Shown here: piece by piece, positions 63,725-64,000 of the stretch
Numbering within the stretch: position 1 is the stretch's first letter
How the letters are laid out: each line of letters begins with the position of its first letter
Notes under the pieces: model-generated
The model's database searches: none
Seen by the model: the letters and a program-made list of their open reading frames with translations, nothing else
What the model was told of the DNA's origin: nothing
Translations under genes and position numbers: made by a program
NCBI RefSeq assembly: GCF_033406955.1
Contig: NZ_CP137734.1
Span: 1,240,001-1,304,000 of the forward strand
DNA from: Streptomyces violaceoruber
GTDB lineage: Bacteria; Actinomycetota; Actinomycetes; Streptomycetales; Streptomycetaceae
Direction of reading: 5' to 3'
DNA: 64,000 nucleotides

Positions 63725-63748
63725 GTTTCCGGCACCGCGCCCGGGTAC
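63725..63748 (+). promoter_or_regulatory. SigB-type promoter before LLM-class gene
   Basis: GTTT (63725-63728), 14 nt, then GGGTAC (63743-63748), an exact match to the SigB-type consensus. It points to the gene starting at 63796. Confidence 0.6.
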
Positions 63749-63795
63749 CCGGTGCCCCGGACCCACCCCCGCTCCCTGTCCGGAGGCACCCCCTC

Positions 63796-64000
63796 ATGCC
63801 CGAGTACGGCTATTTCCTCTCGTGCGAGCAGTACGGTCCCGCCGAGCTGATCGAGCAGGCCCGGATGGCCGAGCAGGCCGGATTCCAGGCGCTGTGGATC
63901 TCCGACCACTACCATCCCTGGAACGGCGAACAGGGCCAGAGCCCGTTCGTGTGGTCGGTGATCGGCGCCCTGTCCGACGCCGTGTCGCTGCCGATCGAGA
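63796..64000 (+). CDS. LLM-class F420-dependent oxidoreductase (3' part outside window)
   Basis: The first 68 codons are present: MPEYGYFLSCEQYGPAELIEQARMAEQAGF and LWISDHYHPW, the pattern of the TIGR03557-like branch of luciferase-like F420 enzymes. ATG 63796 has GGAGG at 10 nt. It is divergent from the NDH-2 operon. The rest runs out of the window. Confidence 0.8.
   Translation, partial: MPEYGYFLSCEQYGPAELIEQARMAEQAGFQALWISDHYHPWNGEQGQSPFVWSVIGALSDAVSLPIE

Overview
The window is a high-GC, GC-biased-third-codon actinobacterial chromosome segment, almost certainly Streptomyces. Evidence includes dense gene packing, frequent GTG starts, 4-nt ATGA/GTGA coupled overlaps, XRE-DUF5753 and PF04672 methyltransferase genes, an actinobacterial-type gas vesicle cluster and secreted CBM2-bearing glycoside hydrolases. 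From memory (not checked here) the gene order resembles the S. coelicolor SCO6495-SCO6553 neighbourhood read backwards: gas vesicle genes, sigK, narGHJI and GH6/GH48 genes. No rRNA, tRNA, CRISPR array, insertion sequence or prophage was seen.

Layout. 1-6.6 kb: an AsnC-type regulator divergent from an MFS exporter, a long-chain acyl-CoA ligase, an aldo/keto reductase behind a SigR-type promoter, an SDR behind a MerR-type promoter, and a methyltransferase with a His-rich N-terminus. 6.6-17.9 kb: a plant-cell-wall island with divergent GH6 and GH48 cellulases sharing CebR-type operators, a GH74 xyloglucanase and a PL11 rhamnogalacturonan lyase. 17.9-22.3 kb: a methyltransferase, a pterin carbinolamine dehydratase, two XRE regulators and a PF04672 methyltransferase. 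22.4-28.9 kb: a complete respiratory nitrate reductase operon narGHJI. 28.9-36.6 kb, all on the minus strand: OsmC, a MoxR ATPase coupled to a metallopeptidase/VWA protein, an APC permease, a membrane phosphodiesterase and a resolvase-like small protein. 36.7-41.7 kb: two metallo-beta-lactamase-fold proteins, DedA, an aminotransferase-fold protein without a catalytic lysine, and a repeat-rich exported protein. 41.8-49 kb: a SigB-family sigma factor (probably sigK), VOC and AraC genes, a UvrA-like ATPase, and small stress genes (DUF2795, PfpI, baeRF). 49-53.4 kb: an ABC-F ATPase, a PAP2-DAG kinase fusion, a methyltransferase and a 56-aa membrane peptide. 53.5-63.6 kb: a run of 13 minus-strand genes, NDH-2, transketolase, LigD-type polymerase, then gvpO-A-F-G-Y-Z-J-L-S-K. 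A partial LLM-class oxidoreductase starts at 63,796.

Themes. The cellulolytic island looks cellobiose-regulated through CebR boxes. The right half looks like a stress and dormancy region: three sites matching the reported SigB-type consensus (GNNT, 14-16 nt, GGGTAC/T) lie before DUF2795, baeRF and LLM genes, with a fourth weaker one before the sigma factor itself. Nitrate respiration, DNA end repair, redox and gas vesicle genes sit together there. The most unusual items are the lysine-free aminotransferase coupled to a UlaG-like enzyme, the MoxR/HEMLH-VWA pair, the oppositely charged tails of the neighbouring gas vesicle proteins Y and Z, and the NDH-2 with a long repeat tail heading the gas vesicle supra-operon.
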